A stretch of 35,127 nt of DNA from Candidatus Omnitrophota bacterium (lineage in GTDB: Bacteria; Omnitrophota; Gorgyraeia; B26-G9), in assembly GCA_023819605.1 (NCBI GenBank), contig JAMWCB010000004.1:1-35127 (forward strand). Reading direction: 5' to 3'. The notes beneath the pieces were generated by a model. It saw nothing but the letters and a program-made list of their open reading frames with translations, had not been told where the DNA came from and did no database searches. Every line of letters begins with the position of its first letter. The stretch's first letter is position 1. Below, in pieces: positions 1-9,137 of this stretch. A program made the position numbers and the translations under genes.

Positions 1-120
1 ATGAACATATCAGGCGCAAATATGGCGATAAAAATGATTTACCCCTAACGTTTTCACGCAATGAGCCGATAAATAATCTATGTATAGGGAAAAAAATTAG
101 CTAACAAGGAGGTTAACCGT

Positions 121-246
121 ATGTTGAAAAAATCCGCTCTGCTCCTCATGCTTGTCCTGATTATTTCCTTTGGCATAAGTGTCGCCGGCTGCTCGACAAG
201 TTCTGAAAAAGCGGAAACCGGCAGAATAAGCGGCAGCGCGAAATGA
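121..246 (+). CDS. Small lipoprotein, 41 aa (MLKKSALLLMLVLIISFGISVAGCSTSSEKAETGRISGSAK)
   Basis: ATG at 121 with AAGGAGG about 8 nt upstream; Lys-rich N-terminus, hydrophobic stretch and lipobox SVAGC; TGA at 244-246. Below the 60-aa cutoff of the ORF track. Confidence 0.75.
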   Translation: MLKKSALLLMLVLIISFGISVAGCSTSSEKAETGRISGSAK

Positions 247-292
247 AGCTCACCCGGCCTAAAGGCCGGGGTTTTCAAAGATGCGTGGATAA
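242..292 (+). repeat. Short copy of a hairpin repeat (aatgaagctcacccggcctaaaggccggggttttcaaagatgcgtggataa)
   Basis: Shares aatgaagctcacccgg and ccggggtt-tcaaagatgcgtggataa with the locus at 16548-16651; strong CCCGGCC-TAAA-GGCCGGG hairpin followed by TTTT. Confidence 0.75.
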
Positions 293-380
293 ACCCGGCA
301 ATGCAACCGGCCTGAAACACGCGACGTTCGGTCGGTATCCCACCGATAAAATTTTAGTCGGGCAAAAAAACGGAGGTATC

Positions 381-2153
381 ATGAAAACACAATGGGTCAA
401 AGCACTATTCGGCATCTTATGTTGCAATCTATGGATGTCCACACCGATCTTCGCGCAATTTATCAGCAATAATGTATACAGTATTGAACTGCAAGGCATC
501 ACCGTATACGGCGCCCTAACCGCGAATCTACTCCCCCAAACGACGGCGATCGCGGACAACAGCGGCAAATTAAGCTTTTCCCTTATCGGTGTTCCGAATA
601 ATACACAGTATAATTTTCTCGTCACAACTATTCGGGACAGCGCGGGAACTGCGGTGCGCCGTTCGCTAATCCCTGCGCCGCAACCGCGCGCAACGCTAAG
701 TTTCGGAGTTTCACCGGTAACCGAAAATCAAACAGAAGCGTTTATCCGGGCATTTGCCGATGCGCGCACCGATGATCCTCTTTTGGCATTTTTTGGTTTT
801 TTACTGGTCCGCACATCGAATATCACCAACGCGGAAATCATTCAAATGGCAACTTTTTGCTACCGTGGAATTAAAGGCAGCGACGGCACGGGACGGACGG
901 ACGGTTTCGAATCCGGACTGCGCGCGAACGGAGCAACCGACGCGCAATTAGTCAACTTGCGGACGAATCTGATTAGTGAATTTACCACGCTTACCGCGCT
1001 TTATAAAAATTCCGTTGACGAATATTTCACTGCCGGCAGCGCCGCGGAACTCGGCAAGCGCGGCGAAGCGGCAGCGAAAATTTTTGAAATGCTGGTCAAT
1101 GCCGCGGAAAACGCCGGCATCGCCGGCGAAAGCCTGCTTTTGGCCTTTAACCGCATGGGCGCCCTGGTCGTTCCGCTGATGGACCAAAGTTTGGCTGCCG
1201 GCACCCTCCGCGCTGCGACGAAGGCCGGGATTGAGAGCACCATGACGCGCGGGATGGAAAAATTGCGTGCCGATAAATTCCTCGCACAGTACACCGGCGC
1301 CTTGCGCACACTCGGCGCTTCGGATGCGGACGTGCTCAAATATGAAACCGCCGCTACTACTTTGATCAGCACCATGCAAGAGAAGTTCCGGCAATTTGAG
1401 CTGACCGTGATGAGAGACGAAGATGTCGCGAAAAGCGCGATTGATCTCTTTAATCAGCAAATGCAGCAGGAGATGGAAGCGGCATTCACGCAATTTATGA
1501 CCGATGCGCAGGCGTCAAACGCCGAGATCAGCGAATTTCGCGGGGAACTCGGCACTGCGTTGGGTATCCCGTCGGCACAGTTGGATACCTACCTGCCGAC
1601 CGCCATGTTCCAATATTATTCCGCGGCAGGTACGCAGGTGAATTGGCCGATTACCATGGTTGTGGCCGGACGCTGGATGATCTCGATAATCAGCAACGGC
1701 GGATCAATCGCCTATAATCGTCAAACCGACGATGCCTATCCGATCCCGGCCATGAATACCTGGAAAGGCGTTTGTAGCAATCCCAGTTTCCATGACAAAT
1801 ATTCTTGTCAGGCTGCCGGCGGATCATGGACGCCGGGCCGCACCGACTATAACGCTATTTTTACCGGCTTACGTAAAGATTGGGCGGAATTGCTTGAAAT
1901 GCGCGAAGATGTCGAAATTGCCGAGTTTACTAAATATGAACAATGGAACGCGCTGTCTTCCCTGAGCACGGTGCAGCAAATGATGCAACAAGAAGAAATC
2001 ATTGAAGATACATTTTATGAGACTATTTTTGGCGATGGAAGCGGATCCGGCGGCATTGCCGGGCGCCTGTCCGGCACGACGAATGGCGCAACCCCGCTCA
2101 GTGACGGCGTCAAAAAAGCCTTAGTCACCGTTTTTTTATCGCCTGATTTTTAA
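381..2153 (+). CDS. Secreted protein of unknown function, about 590 aa
   Basis: Long ORF. ATG at 381 is preferred over the track start at 243 because of GGAGG at 372-376 and a signal peptide (MKTQWVKALFGILCCNLWMSTPIFAQ). No family recognised; contains CSNPSFHDKYSCQAAGGSWTPG. Confidence 0.85.
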   Translation: MKTQWVKALFGILCCNLWMSTPIFAQFISNNVYSIELQGITVYGALTANLLPQTTAIADNSGKLSFSLIGVPNNTQYNFLVTTIRDSAGTAVRRSLIPAPQPRATLSFGVSPVTENQTEAFIRAFADARTDDPLLAFFGFLLVRTSNITNAEIIQMATFCYRGIKGSDGTGRTDGFESGLRANGATDAQLVNLRTNLISEFTTLTALYKNSVDEYFTAGSAAELGKRGEAAAKIFEMLVNAAENAGIAGESLLLAFNRMGALVVPLMDQSLAAGTLRAATKAGIESTMTRGMEKLRADKFLAQYTGALRTLGASDADVLKYETAATTLISTMQEKFRQFELTVMRDEDVAKSAIDLFNQQMQQEMEAAFTQFMTDAQASNAEISEFRGELGTALGIPSAQLDTYLPTAMFQYYSAAGTQVNWPITMVVAGRWMISIISNGGSIAYNRQTDDAYPIPAMNTWKGVCSNPSFHDKYSCQAAGGSWTPGRTDYNAIFTGLRKDWAELLEMREDVEIAEFTKYEQWNALSSLSTVQQMMQQEEIIEDTFYETIFGDGSGSGGIAGRLSGTTNGATPLSDGVKKALVTVFLSPDF

Positions 2154-2168
2154 GTAGAACGTGCGTGC

Positions 2169-2206
2169 CGCATAACCGGCCAGGCGGCCGCCTGGCCGGT
2201 TATGCG
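2169..2206. repeat. 38-bp perfect palindrome, possibly a U-tract-less terminator
   Basis: cgcataaccggccaggcggccgcctggccggttatgcg is its own reverse complement; lies between the 381-2153 CDS and comF. Confidence 0.8.
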
Positions 2207-2240
2207 CAATGGTGATCATATCCGCAGCGGCAACGAAGCG

Positions 2241-2957
2241 ATGAAGCGTTCATTTAGTCACTACCTGCTTTCCCTGCTCTACCCGCCGATATGTATTATC
2301 TGCCGCGAACCGGTGCGCCTTGATCGGGATTATCCGCTCTGTGCCGGCTGTGAAGCGTCGATCCACGCCTATCGCGCGCCGCTCTGCCGCCGCTGCGGGC
2401 ATCAGTTATCCGAACCTTCGGACGCATATGGCTGCCGCGCTTGCTGCCGCGACACCTTATATTTCGACCGGGCATTCAGTTGTTGTGTATTTGACGGTAC
2501 GCTGCGCGCCTGTCTGCATTATTTTAAATATGCCGGAAAATTATCCCTGCAAGGATTATTCATCAAAAAAACCTGTTCGTTTCTGCGCGATCACCTCGAG
2601 CCGAACTCTATCGATATGCTGATTCCGGTGCCATTGCACTGGACAAAACAATACGATCGAGGGTATAATCAGACGATTATATTGACGCGAGGTATCGCCC
2701 AGGCCTGCGGATATCCGTTGCTTACCGATGCGCTGATCCGCACGCGTCCAACCGACGCGCAATACGCGCTGAATAAAACCGCGCGCATCCTAAATGTAAA
2801 CGGCGCGTTTGTCTGCCGGCGGCAGCGGCTCATTAGCGGTCGGCGGATTTTGCTGATCGACGACATTTTTACGACCGGCGCAACAACCAGCGCGTGCTCT
2901 CGCGCCTTAAAAAAAGCCGGAGCGCGGCACGTAACGGTATGCACCGTTGCCCGGTGA
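2241..2957 (+). CDS. comF: ComF family protein (zinc-finger plus phosphoribosyltransferase domain)
   Basis: Cys pairs CIIC, CAGC, CRRCG, CRACC; PRPP-binding motif ILLIDDIFTTGAT; RGYNQ motif. Start could also be 2202. Confidence 0.9.
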   Translation: MKRSFSHYLLSLLYPPICIICREPVRLDRDYPLCAGCEASIHAYRAPLCRRCGHQLSEPSDAYGCRACCRDTLYFDRAFSCCVFDGTLRACLHYFKYAGKLSLQGLFIKKTCSFLRDHLEPNSIDMLIPVPLHWTKQYDRGYNQTIILTRGIAQACGYPLLTDALIRTRPTDAQYALNKTARILNVNGAFVCRRQRLISGRRILLIDDIFTTGATTSACSRALKKAGARHVTVCTVAR

Positions 2958-2970
2958 AAGAACGCATCCG

Positions 2971-4065
2971 ATGAAAACGCTTAAAACAGCTATCAGTAAT
3001 GAATGGTTTTTGATTTTTCTGCTCTCATTATTAACGATCAGTTTTATCCTGATTGTCGGTAATGTCGTTAAATTAATCGAGTTGGTCATCGCCAAAGGGG
3101 TGAACTTCGCCGATGTCGGCAAACTTTTTCTTTTCCTCATCCCGTCGCTATTTATTTTTTCTCTGCCGGTCGCAGTTCTCGCCGCCACCGTCTTAACGTT
3201 CGGACGAATGGGCTATGACAATGAAATCACCGCACTGCGTGCCAGCGGCTGCAGCCTCTATCGAATCCTCGGTTATTTTATCATCTTTGGCCTGTTTTTC
3301 AGCGCGCTCAGCCTTTGGTGCAACGACACCATTATCCCCTATGCCCACTATGAAACACGCAAAATTCTCAAAAGCATCGGCATAAAAAATCCCGCGTCCT
3401 TCCTGGAAGAAAGGACATTTATCAAAGCTTTTCAAGAACATATCCTCTTCATTTATCGCATCAAACAGGATAAGCTGGAACATGTCAAAATCTATCAACC
3501 GCACTCCACGCGCCCGACCCGCACCATTACCGCCGAAAGCGGGGAATTCATTCCGCTGCCGGAAAAAAACGCGATTAAACTGATTCTGCGCAACGGCATG
3601 GCCGATGAACCCAGCATCGACGGCCCAACCATGTTTTATCAATTAAAATTCAAAACATATTATATTACCCTGCAGCTCGGCGATGCCGACGGCGACCGGC
3701 AGCCCGATAAAAAAATCGCGGACATGTCCTTTGCCGAATTAAACCGGGAAATTCTGAGTTTACAGTCTATGGGTATTGATTCACTGCCGCTGCAAGTCGG
3801 GCTGCATCGTAAGTTGTCCTTATCCGCAAGCCCCCTCCTCTTTATTCTCATCGGCCTGCCGTTGGGCATAAACGTCAGACGCCGCGAACGATCGCTGGGA
3901 TTTGCGATCAGTTTAGCCATTTGCCTATTGTACTATCTTGTCATGGCCTTGGGCGAAAGCCTTGCGCTGCGCGGCATACTCGATCCGTTCAGCGGCGGCT
4001 GGCTTCCGAGCATTATTCTTGCGCTTGCCGCCGGATTACTGATTATTCGTAATTTTGAACGATAA
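2971..4065 (+). CDS. lptF: LptF/LptG family LPS export permease (YjgP/YjgQ), first paralog
   Basis: N-terminal and C-terminal TM pairs around a periplasmic domain; GRMGYDNEITALRASGCSLYRI and the LPLGINVRRRERS region are typical of YjgP/YjgQ. Confidence 0.85.
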   Translation: MKTLKTAISNEWFLIFLLSLLTISFILIVGNVVKLIELVIAKGVNFADVGKLFLFLIPSLFIFSLPVAVLAATVLTFGRMGYDNEITALRASGCSLYRILGYFIIFGLFFSALSLWCNDTIIPYAHYETRKILKSIGIKNPASFLEERTFIKAFQEHILFIYRIKQDKLEHVKIYQPHSTRPTRTITAESGEFIPLPEKNAIKLILRNGMADEPSIDGPTMFYQLKFKTYYITLQLGDADGDRQPDKKIADMSFAELNREILSLQSMGIDSLPLQVGLHRKLSLSASPLLFILIGLPLGINVRRRERSLGFAISLAICLLYYLVMALGESLALRGILDPFSGGWLPSIILALAAGLLIIRNFER

Positions 4066-4166
4066 CGATATTCGCGACGAGGCCATTGCCCGCCAGCCGC
4101 TGAAACCAGTACCAGAGCCGGCGTAGCGACGGGTCGTCAGTTCAGTCGCTCTGTTTGATATTTCCA

Positions 4167-4195
4167 TTGTACATTACGCTGGCGCATGCTATAGT
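4167..4195 (+). promoter_or_regulatory. Sigma70-type promoter upstream of lptG
   Basis: TTGTAC (4167-4172), 17-bp spacer, TATAGT (4190-4195) with extended -10 TG; about 24 nt before the lptG ATG. Confidence 0.6.
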
Positions 4196-4219
4196 AAGCA
4201 ACTGCGCCCGGACAAGACA

Positions 4220-5311
4220 ATGAAGCTGATCACGCACTACATTTTGGAAGAATTTTTCAAGGCATTGCTGGGATGCTTTCTTGTCTTTATTTCACTTTTC
4301 TGGATAATCGATCTCTTCGAACACCTCGACGAAATTACCCATGCCAAAGTGCCGCTGTTTGTGCTCTGCGATTATTATTTTTCACTGACCCCGCACATCT
4401 GCGTGCAAATCAGCCCGATCCTGCTGATGTTGGCGGCAATGATTACCTTGAACGCGATGAGCCGCCACAACGAAATCATTGCGTTAAAGGCCGGCGGCGT
4501 AAATCTCTGGCGGATATTTTCACTTTTTCTGGTCAGCGGCGCGCTGTTCGCCGGCGCAAATTTCGCGGTCAACGAACTCGTCATGCCCGAGTCATACCTG
4601 CATGCGCAAAATCTCAAAGAAGAATACTTCCAGCCCGGCGGGGCGCGCCGCATCGCGCAAGTACTAAAAAACATTACGCTCTTTGGCTCGCAAAACCGCA
4701 TTTACATCATAAAATCGTACGACCCGCTGCGCCAGCGCATGGAAAACGTCACTATCTCCGAAAGCGACGATACCAACCGCCCGGTTCGGAGAATTTTTGC
4801 GCAAAAAGCGCAATGGATCGAAGGGTACTGGATTTTTTATAATTGCATCGAAAGCGAGTTTGACCGCGAGGGGAACTTACGCAGCGAACCGCTGCGCTAT
4901 GTCGAAAAAGTTTACCCGCTCGACGAAACGCCCCGCGATTTTACGCGGGCGACCGTTCATCCGGAACTGATCAATTACTGGCAATTAAAAAAATTTATCC
5001 GCCGCCTCGCGCACACCGGCATAAGCACGCAAAAAGAGCAAGTCGTCTTGGCCAACAAAATCGCCTTTCCCGCCGCAAATTTCATTCTGCTCTTTTTCGC
5101 ATTTCCCTTCGCGCTGACCAGAGTACGCGCGGCCGGCACGCTCAAGGGCATTTCGATCAGCCTCATTATCTGCTTTCTGTATTGGGGAGCAAACGCGCTC
5201 TCGCTTTCGCTGGGAAAAATCGGCTTACTGCCGCCGCTGGCGGCAGCGTGGCTTCCGAACCTGCTATTTGGCGGAATCGGGCTGGTCTTGGTCAGCTTTA
5301 TTGAAAAATGA
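4220..5311 (+). CDS. lptG: LptF/LptG family LPS export permease, second paralog
   Basis: YjgP/YjgQ architecture; MSRHNEIIALKAGGVNLWRIF motif; terminal TM helices. Confidence 0.85.
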   Translation: MKLITHYILEEFFKALLGCFLVFISLFWIIDLFEHLDEITHAKVPLFVLCDYYFSLTPHICVQISPILLMLAAMITLNAMSRHNEIIALKAGGVNLWRIFSLFLVSGALFAGANFAVNELVMPESYLHAQNLKEEYFQPGGARRIAQVLKNITLFGSQNRIYIIKSYDPLRQRMENVTISESDDTNRPVRRIFAQKAQWIEGYWIFYNCIESEFDREGNLRSEPLRYVEKVYPLDETPRDFTRATVHPELINYWQLKKFIRRLAHTGISTQKEQVVLANKIAFPAANFILLFFAFPFALTRVRAAGTLKGISISLIICFLYWGANALSLSLGKIGLLPPLAAAWLPNLLFGGIGLVLVSFIEK

Positions 5312-5353
5312 AACCAACCCGGGATCTGTCCCGTGATGATCGGCGGAGATAAC

Positions 5354-5386
5354 CCGGATATTTCATCCGCCGCTGAAATATCCCGG
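5354..5386 (+). terminator. Possible terminator downstream of lptG
   Basis: ccggatatttca / tgaaatatcccgg stem-loop with one bulge; only a weak T-run about 10 nt downstream. Confidence 0.35.
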
Positions 5387-5423
5387 CGAAAGCGAAATTT
5401 TTGAACAGGCGCGCCAAAAAAAA

Positions 5424-5451
5424 CATCGCGGGATTTAGGCATCCCGCGATG
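5424..5451 (-). terminator. Intrinsic terminator of the hpf-to-fba operon
   Basis: CATCGCGGGAT-TTAGGC-ATCCCGCGATG perfect 11-bp stem; on the minus strand followed by TTTTTTTT. Confidence 0.85.
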
Positions 5452-5477
5452 TGTGCGCTCCCTGCAGCGTACTTATC

Positions 5478-6485
5478 CTACACTTTTCCCGCCGATCCCA
5501 GAACATTTTGATTCTTATGCTTATACATCGTTATCAACGCATCGCGCGCCGGCCCGAGATATTTTCGCGGGTCAAACTCCGAAGGTTTTTCCGCGAAAAT
5601 TTTACGGATCAATGCCGTCATCCACAGACGCCCGTCGGAATCGATATTTATCTTGCATACGGCCGAACGCGCTGCCCGCCGTAATTGATCCTCCGGGATG
5701 CCGATCGCGTCTTTTAATACGCCGCCGTATTGCGTGATAATTTTTACCGCCTCCACGCTCACCGACGAGGCGCCATGCAGAACAATGGGAAAACCGGGTA
5801 TTTTTTTTTCAATTTCTTCCAAAATATCAAAGCGCAATTCCGGCGGAACCAGAACCCCGTCCTTATTCCGCGTGCATTGCTCCAGTTTGAACTTATTTGC
5901 CCCATGCGAGGTTCCAATAGAAATTGCCAACGAATCCACACCGGTTTTTTTTACAAACTCGATCACTTCTTCCGGCTGCGTATAGGTCGAATGCTCCGCC
6001 TGCACCTCATCTTCGATGCCCGCCAAAACGCCCAATTCTCCCTCAACCGTAACATCGTAGGTATGCGCGTATTCGACTACCTGTTTCGTCAACGCGATAT
6101 TATCCGCGAAAGAATGGTGCGAACCATCGATCATCACCGAGGAAAAACCGGATTCGATGCACGATTTACAAAGCTCAAAGGTATCGCCGTGGTCCAAATG
6201 CAGAGACATCGGCACTTCCGATAAACCTTTCTCCCGCGCCAAATCGCGCATCATCGCGACTGCCCCCTGCGCTAAATATTTCAGCAAGGTTTGATTGGCA
6301 TATTTGCGTGCGCCGCTGGAAACCTGCAAAATCGCCGGCGACTGGGTTTCCACGCAGGCAATCACAATAGCCTGAATCTGCTCCATATTATTGAAATTAT
6401 ACGCGGGAATCGCATAGCCGCCGGCACCGGCTTTTTTAAACATCTCCCGCGTATTCACAAAACCTAAATCTCGATAAGCAACCAT
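5478..6485 (-). CDS. fba: Class II fructose-bisphosphate aldolase
   Basis: SLHLDHGDTFE, EGELGVLAGIED, IGTSHGANKF, VLHGASSV motifs; GGAGG upstream. Confidence 0.93.
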   Translation of the reverse strand: MVAYRDLGFVNTREMFKKAGAGGYAIPAYNFNNMEQIQAIVIACVETQSPAILQVSSGARKYANQTLLKYLAQGAVAMMRDLAREKGLSEVPMSLHLDHGDTFELCKSCIESGFSSVMIDGSHHSFADNIALTKQVVEYAHTYDVTVEGELGVLAGIEDEVQAEHSTYTQPEEVIEFVKKTGVDSLAISIGTSHGANKFKLEQCTRNKDGVLVPPELRFDILEEIEKKIPGFPIVLHGASSVSVEAVKIITQYGGVLKDAIGIPEDQLRRAARSAVCKINIDSDGRLWMTALIRKIFAEKPSEFDPRKYLGPARDALITMYKHKNQNVLGSAGKV

Positions 6486-6506
6486 CACGCCTCCTTCTTC
6501 GCGGCT

Positions 6507-7928
6507 TTAATAACGATAATGCTCCGGCTTGAACGGCCCCTGTTGCGGCACACCGATATACTCCGCCTGCATTTTTGTCAATTGCGTCAATTTTACGCCA
6601 ATCCGTTCCAAATGCAACCGCGCCACTTCCTCATCCAGATACTTTGGCAGCCGGTAGACTTTCGGCTCATACGTTTTGCCGTTCTTCCAAAGGTCAAGCT
6701 GCGCCAAAACCTGGTTAGTAAACGAATTCGACATCACGAACGACGGATGCCCTTTCGCGCAGCCTAAATTGACCAGGCGGCCTTCGGCAAGCAGGTACAC
6801 GGCCTTGCCGTCCGGAAAAGCATATTTATCCACCTGCGGTTTAATCGTCGTCCGTTGAATACCCGGATACGATTCGAGTTCAGACACCTGAATTTCATTA
6901 TCGAAATGGCCGATATTGCAGACAATCGCCTGGTCTTTCATTCTTTTCATATGCTCAATGGTGATGACATCCCGATTGCCGGTGGCGGTAACATAAATAT
7001 CCGCAACGCCCAGCGTCTGGTCAAGCGTCGCGACCTGGTAGCCAGCCATGGCGGCCTGCAGCGCGCAGATCGGGTCGATTTCCGTCACGATAACCCGCGC
7101 GCCAAACGCGCGCAGCGATTGCGCGGACCCTTTGCCGACATCGCCGTAACCGCAGACGACCGCCACCTTACCGGCGATCATCACATCCGTAGCGCGTTTG
7201 ATGCCGTCGGCCAATGATTCCCGGCACCCGTACAAATTGTCAAATTTCGATTTAGTCACTGAATCATTGACATTGATCGCCGGAACCAAAAGCTCGTTGC
7301 GCTCCATCATCTGATAGAGCCGGTGCACGCCGGTCGTCGTTTCCTCGGAAACACCCTGCCAATCCGCGGATAGCTTCGACCACGTGCGCGCATCCTGTTC
7401 GGCGATCCGCTGCAAAGCGCGCAAGAGCGTCTGTTCGTCTTTACTGTCCGCCGAACGTTTCAACAATTGAGGATTTTTTTCGGCGGCCAAGCCCCAATGC
7501 ACCATCAACGTCGCGTCGCCGCCGTCGTCGACGATCAAATGCGGCCCCTTGCCGCCGGGAAAACGGAGCGCTTGTTCCGTGCACCACCAATACTCGTCCA
7601 GCGTCTCCCCTTTCCAGGCAAAAACCGGAATTCCCGCAACCGCGATTGCCGCCGCCGCCTGGTCCTGGGTCGAAAAAATATTACAGCTCGCCCAGCGCAC
7701 CGACGCGCCCAGCGCGACCAAGGTTTCAATCAACACCGCGGTTTGCACGGTCATATGCAGCGACCCGGAAATACGCGCCCCGTCCAACGGCTTCTGCGCC
7801 GCGTATTTTGCGCGCAACGACATCAGCCCGGGCATTTCGTACTGAGCAACTTCAATTTCCTTTCGCCCTAAATCGGCCAACGCCAAATCTTTTACCTTAC
7901 CATCGCCGGTAGTCATTGCTGACGGCAT
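6507..7928 (-). CDS. ahcY: Adenosylhomocysteinase
   Basis: [74 protein letters not shown]-terminal KPEHYRY. Confidence 0.96.
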   Translation of the reverse strand: MPSAMTTGDGKVKDLALADLGRKEIEVAQYEMPGLMSLRAKYAAQKPLDGARISGSLHMTVQTAVLIETLVALGASVRWASCNIFSTQDQAAAAIAVAGIPVFAWKGETLDEYWWCTEQALRFPGGKGPHLIVDDGGDATLMVHWGLAAEKNPQLLKRSADSKDEQTLLRALQRIAEQDARTWSKLSADWQGVSEETTTGVHRLYQMMERNELLVPAINVNDSVTKSKFDNLYGCRESLADGIKRATDVMIAGKVAVVCGYGDVGKGSAQSLRAFGARVIVTEIDPICALQAAMAGYQVATLDQTLGVADIYVTATGNRDVITIEHMKRMKDQAIVCNIGHFDNEIQVSELESYPGIQRTTIKPQVDKYAFPDGKAVYLLAEGRLVNLGCAKGHPSFVMSNSFTNQVLAQLDLWKNGKTYEPKVYRLPKYLDEEVARLHLERIGVKLTQLTKMQAEYIGVPQQGPFKPEHYRY

Positions 7929-7940
7929 ACGTCCTCCCGC

Positions 7941-9104
7941 TTATATTTTTGCGGCTTTGCGCAACGCCGCCGCCCGATCGGTTTTCTCCCAAATAAATTC
8001 TTTTTCCGTACGGCCGAAATGCCCATGGCAGGCGGTTTTCTGGTATATCGGACGCAGCAAATCAAGCGATTCGATAATACCCTTGGGTTGCAGCGGAAAA
8101 ATATCCTGCACTAACTCCGCAATCCGCTGATCATCGATCTTGCCGGTTCCGGCCGTATCGATCATCACGGAAACCGGATCAGCCTTGCCGATGCAATAAG
8201 CAACCTGCAAATAACATCTGTCCGCCAGGCCTGCGGCAACGATATTTTTAGCGATATACCGCCCCATATACGCCGCCGAGCGGTCCACTTTCGTCGGATC
8301 TTTGCCGGAAAACGCCCCGCCGCCGACCGGCGCGAACCCGCCGTACGTATCCACGACAATCTTTCGGCCGGTCATGCCGGTATCCGATTGCGGTCCGCCG
8401 ATAACAAATTTCCCCGTTTGATTTACCAAATACTGTGTTTTGCCGTCCACCCAACCTTTGAGCTCGGGCAGAGCGAGCGTCTCGATCATTTCCTGCCGCG
8501 CTTCTTTCGTAATGGCGCTCTTCGAAGAATTCAAAATTTCTTCCGTATGCTGACAGGCAAGCACCACGGAAAGCACCTTGAGCGGCAAACCGTTTTCATA
8601 GAGCACGCTTACCTGTGCCTTGCCGTCCGGCCCCAGATATTTTAAAACATTCTTTTCCCGCGCTTCCTTCATCCGGCGGACCAAACTATGCGCGAGCATT
8701 AACGGCAACGGCATCAATTCCGGTGTTTCCTTACAGGCGAAACCGGTCATCATCCCTTGATCGCCGGCGCCGCCCCGGTCAACCCCCATGGCAATATCCG
8801 GCGACTGCCGGTTGATCGCGTTCAGCACCGCGCAGGTTTTATAATCAAAACCGTATTTAGGGTCATTGTAACCGATTTCATCGATAACGCGTTGGGCTAC
8901 CTCGCGTACATCGACGTATGCGGTGGTCGTAATTTCGCCGCCGACAATCAACAGCCCCTGGGTAACATAGGTTTCGCAAGCGACCCGGCCGTATTTATCC
9001 TGCCGCAATACTTCGTCTAAAATCGCGTCGGAAACCTGATCGCACAACTTGTCCGGATGCCCGCAGGCCACTGATTCGGATGTCATAACATATCGATTCT
9101 TCAT
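7941..9104 (-). CDS. metK: S-adenosylmethionine synthetase
   Basis: TSESVACGHPDKLCDQVSDAILDE, GAGDQGMMTGFA, GGGAFSGKDPTKVDRSAAY. Confidence 0.97.
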   Translation of the reverse strand: MKNRYVMTSESVACGHPDKLCDQVSDAILDEVLRQDKYGRVACETYVTQGLLIVGGEITTTAYVDVREVAQRVIDEIGYNDPKYGFDYKTCAVLNAINRQSPDIAMGVDRGGAGDQGMMTGFACKETPELMPLPLMLAHSLVRRMKEAREKNVLKYLGPDGKAQVSVLYENGLPLKVLSVVLACQHTEEILNSSKSAITKEARQEMIETLALPELKGWVDGKTQYLVNQTGKFVIGGPQSDTGMTGRKIVVDTYGGFAPVGGGAFSGKDPTKVDRSAAYMGRYIAKNIVAAGLADRCYLQVAYCIGKADPVSVMIDTAGTGKIDDQRIAELVQDIFPLQPKGIIESLDLLRPIYQKTACHGHFGRTEKEFIWEKTDRAAALRKAAKI

Positions 9105-9137
9105 TCTACTCCCTTCCTATAATTATATGTTCCCTGG

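Noticed and set aside
293-380. Riboswitch (c-di-GMP type) in the leader of the secreted protein gene
   Set aside because: Several G/C-rich stems are possible but no aptamer core motif could be matched.
9105-9137. SAM riboswitch upstream of metK
   Set aside because: Only about 33 nt separate ptsI and metK; no room for the aptamer.
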